Assembly (NCBI RefSeq): GCF_016809835.1
Contig: NZ_JAFBIL020000004.1
Span: 310,001 to 374,000 of the forward strand
Length of the DNA: 64,000 nt
Direction of reading: 5' to 3'
Source of the DNA: Massilia soli
GTDB lineage: Bacteria; Pseudomonadota; Gammaproteobacteria; Burkholderiales; Burkholderiaceae_D
The notes under the pieces were generated by a model. The model was not told the DNA's origin, made no database searches, and saw only the letters and a list, made by a program, of their open reading frames with translations. This document shows positions 63,949 to 64,000 of the stretch, piece after piece (position 1 is the first letter of the stretch; every line of letters begins with the position of its first letter). The translations under genes and the position numbers were made by a program.

Positions 63949-64000
63949 ATGGCCGACCACTTCTTCCCGCGCGCGCGCACGTTCTGGATGTATCACTGCA
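63949..64000 (+). CDS. Start of a further gene, cut by the window end
   Basis: From ATG 63949 a frame reads MADHFFPRARTFWMYHC to the window edge. The aromatic pattern is like the N-terminus of some membrane sensor kinases, but 17 residues are too few to assign. No strong ribosome site is visible. Confidence 0.3.
   Translation, partial: MADHFFPRARTFWMYHC

Noticed and set aside
1-64000. tRNA, rRNA, CRISPR or prophage genes
   Set aside because: I looked for these while reading and saw no regularly spaced direct repeats, no phage structural genes and no recognisable structural RNA. A tRNA search program would be decisive.

Overview
The window is a chromosomal stretch from a GC-rich betaproteobacterium. 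It most resembles Oxalobacteraceae (Massilia, Duganella or Janthinobacterium group). The grounds are the leftward order pgk-pyk-fba-purC-purE-purK-sua5, the sucCD, recX-recA and dnaJ-dnaK-grpE groups, and several small conserved betaproteobacterial proteins (CHCC zinc finger, DUF2889, DUF486). Genus is an inference; there is no rRNA here to test it. I see no tRNA, rRNA, CRISPR array, prophage or intact transposase. The content is mostly housekeeping, and the novelty sits in intergenic DNA and in a few unusual domain arrangements.

Layout. 1-3.6 kb: the end of glutaryl-CoA dehydrogenase and a periplasmic-sensing GGDEF-EAL protein. 3.6-12.7 kb: a leftward run with an SGNH lipase-like lipoprotein and the pgk-pyk-fba-purCEK-sua5 cluster joining lower glycolysis to purine synthesis. 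12.8-18.6 kb: an AzlCD amino-acid exporter, a four-gene rightward group (zinc-finger protein, NTF2-like protein, YheT hydrolase, conserved protein), a BepA-like protease and moaC. 18.6-25 kb: a type IV pilin gene with a textbook sigma-54 promoter, an FHA protein, sucCD, a DUF2889 gene and recX-recA with an SOS box. 25-33 kb: an overlapping four-gene operon (response regulator, kinase, DUF4212 subunit, sodium symporter), an S9 peptidase and a pyrophosphate-type phosphofructokinase. 33-40 kb: purM, then the hda-HAD-pcnB-folK string and panB-thpR. 40-49 kb: a polyamine/GABA catabolic cluster (PuuC, symporter, SpuC-like aminotransferase, PuuA, PuuD, GabD). 49-59 kb: DedA, carbonic anhydrase, the DnaK chaperone operon, hemH, recN and nadK. 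59-64 kb: a PQQ-type sugar dehydrogenase, OsmC and an M13 peptidase.

Regulation readable from the DNA: a sigma-54 promoter and a TGTCAG array at pilA; a LexA box over the recA -10; sigma-32-type promoters at grpE and dnaK plus a CIRCE operator at grpE; several intrinsic terminators; GC hairpins in the pgk-pyk and fba-purC spacers. Two families of REP-like inverted repeats fill the spacers. One copy is interrupted by a 275-bp element with perfect 20-bp terminal inverted repeats.

Best candidates for something undescribed: the 275-bp element; the DUF4212/symporter operon, whose symporter carries an EF-hand-like loop and a long helical insert; and a 36-residue membrane peptide gene next to the grpE control region. 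No wholly new defence or metabolic system is evident.
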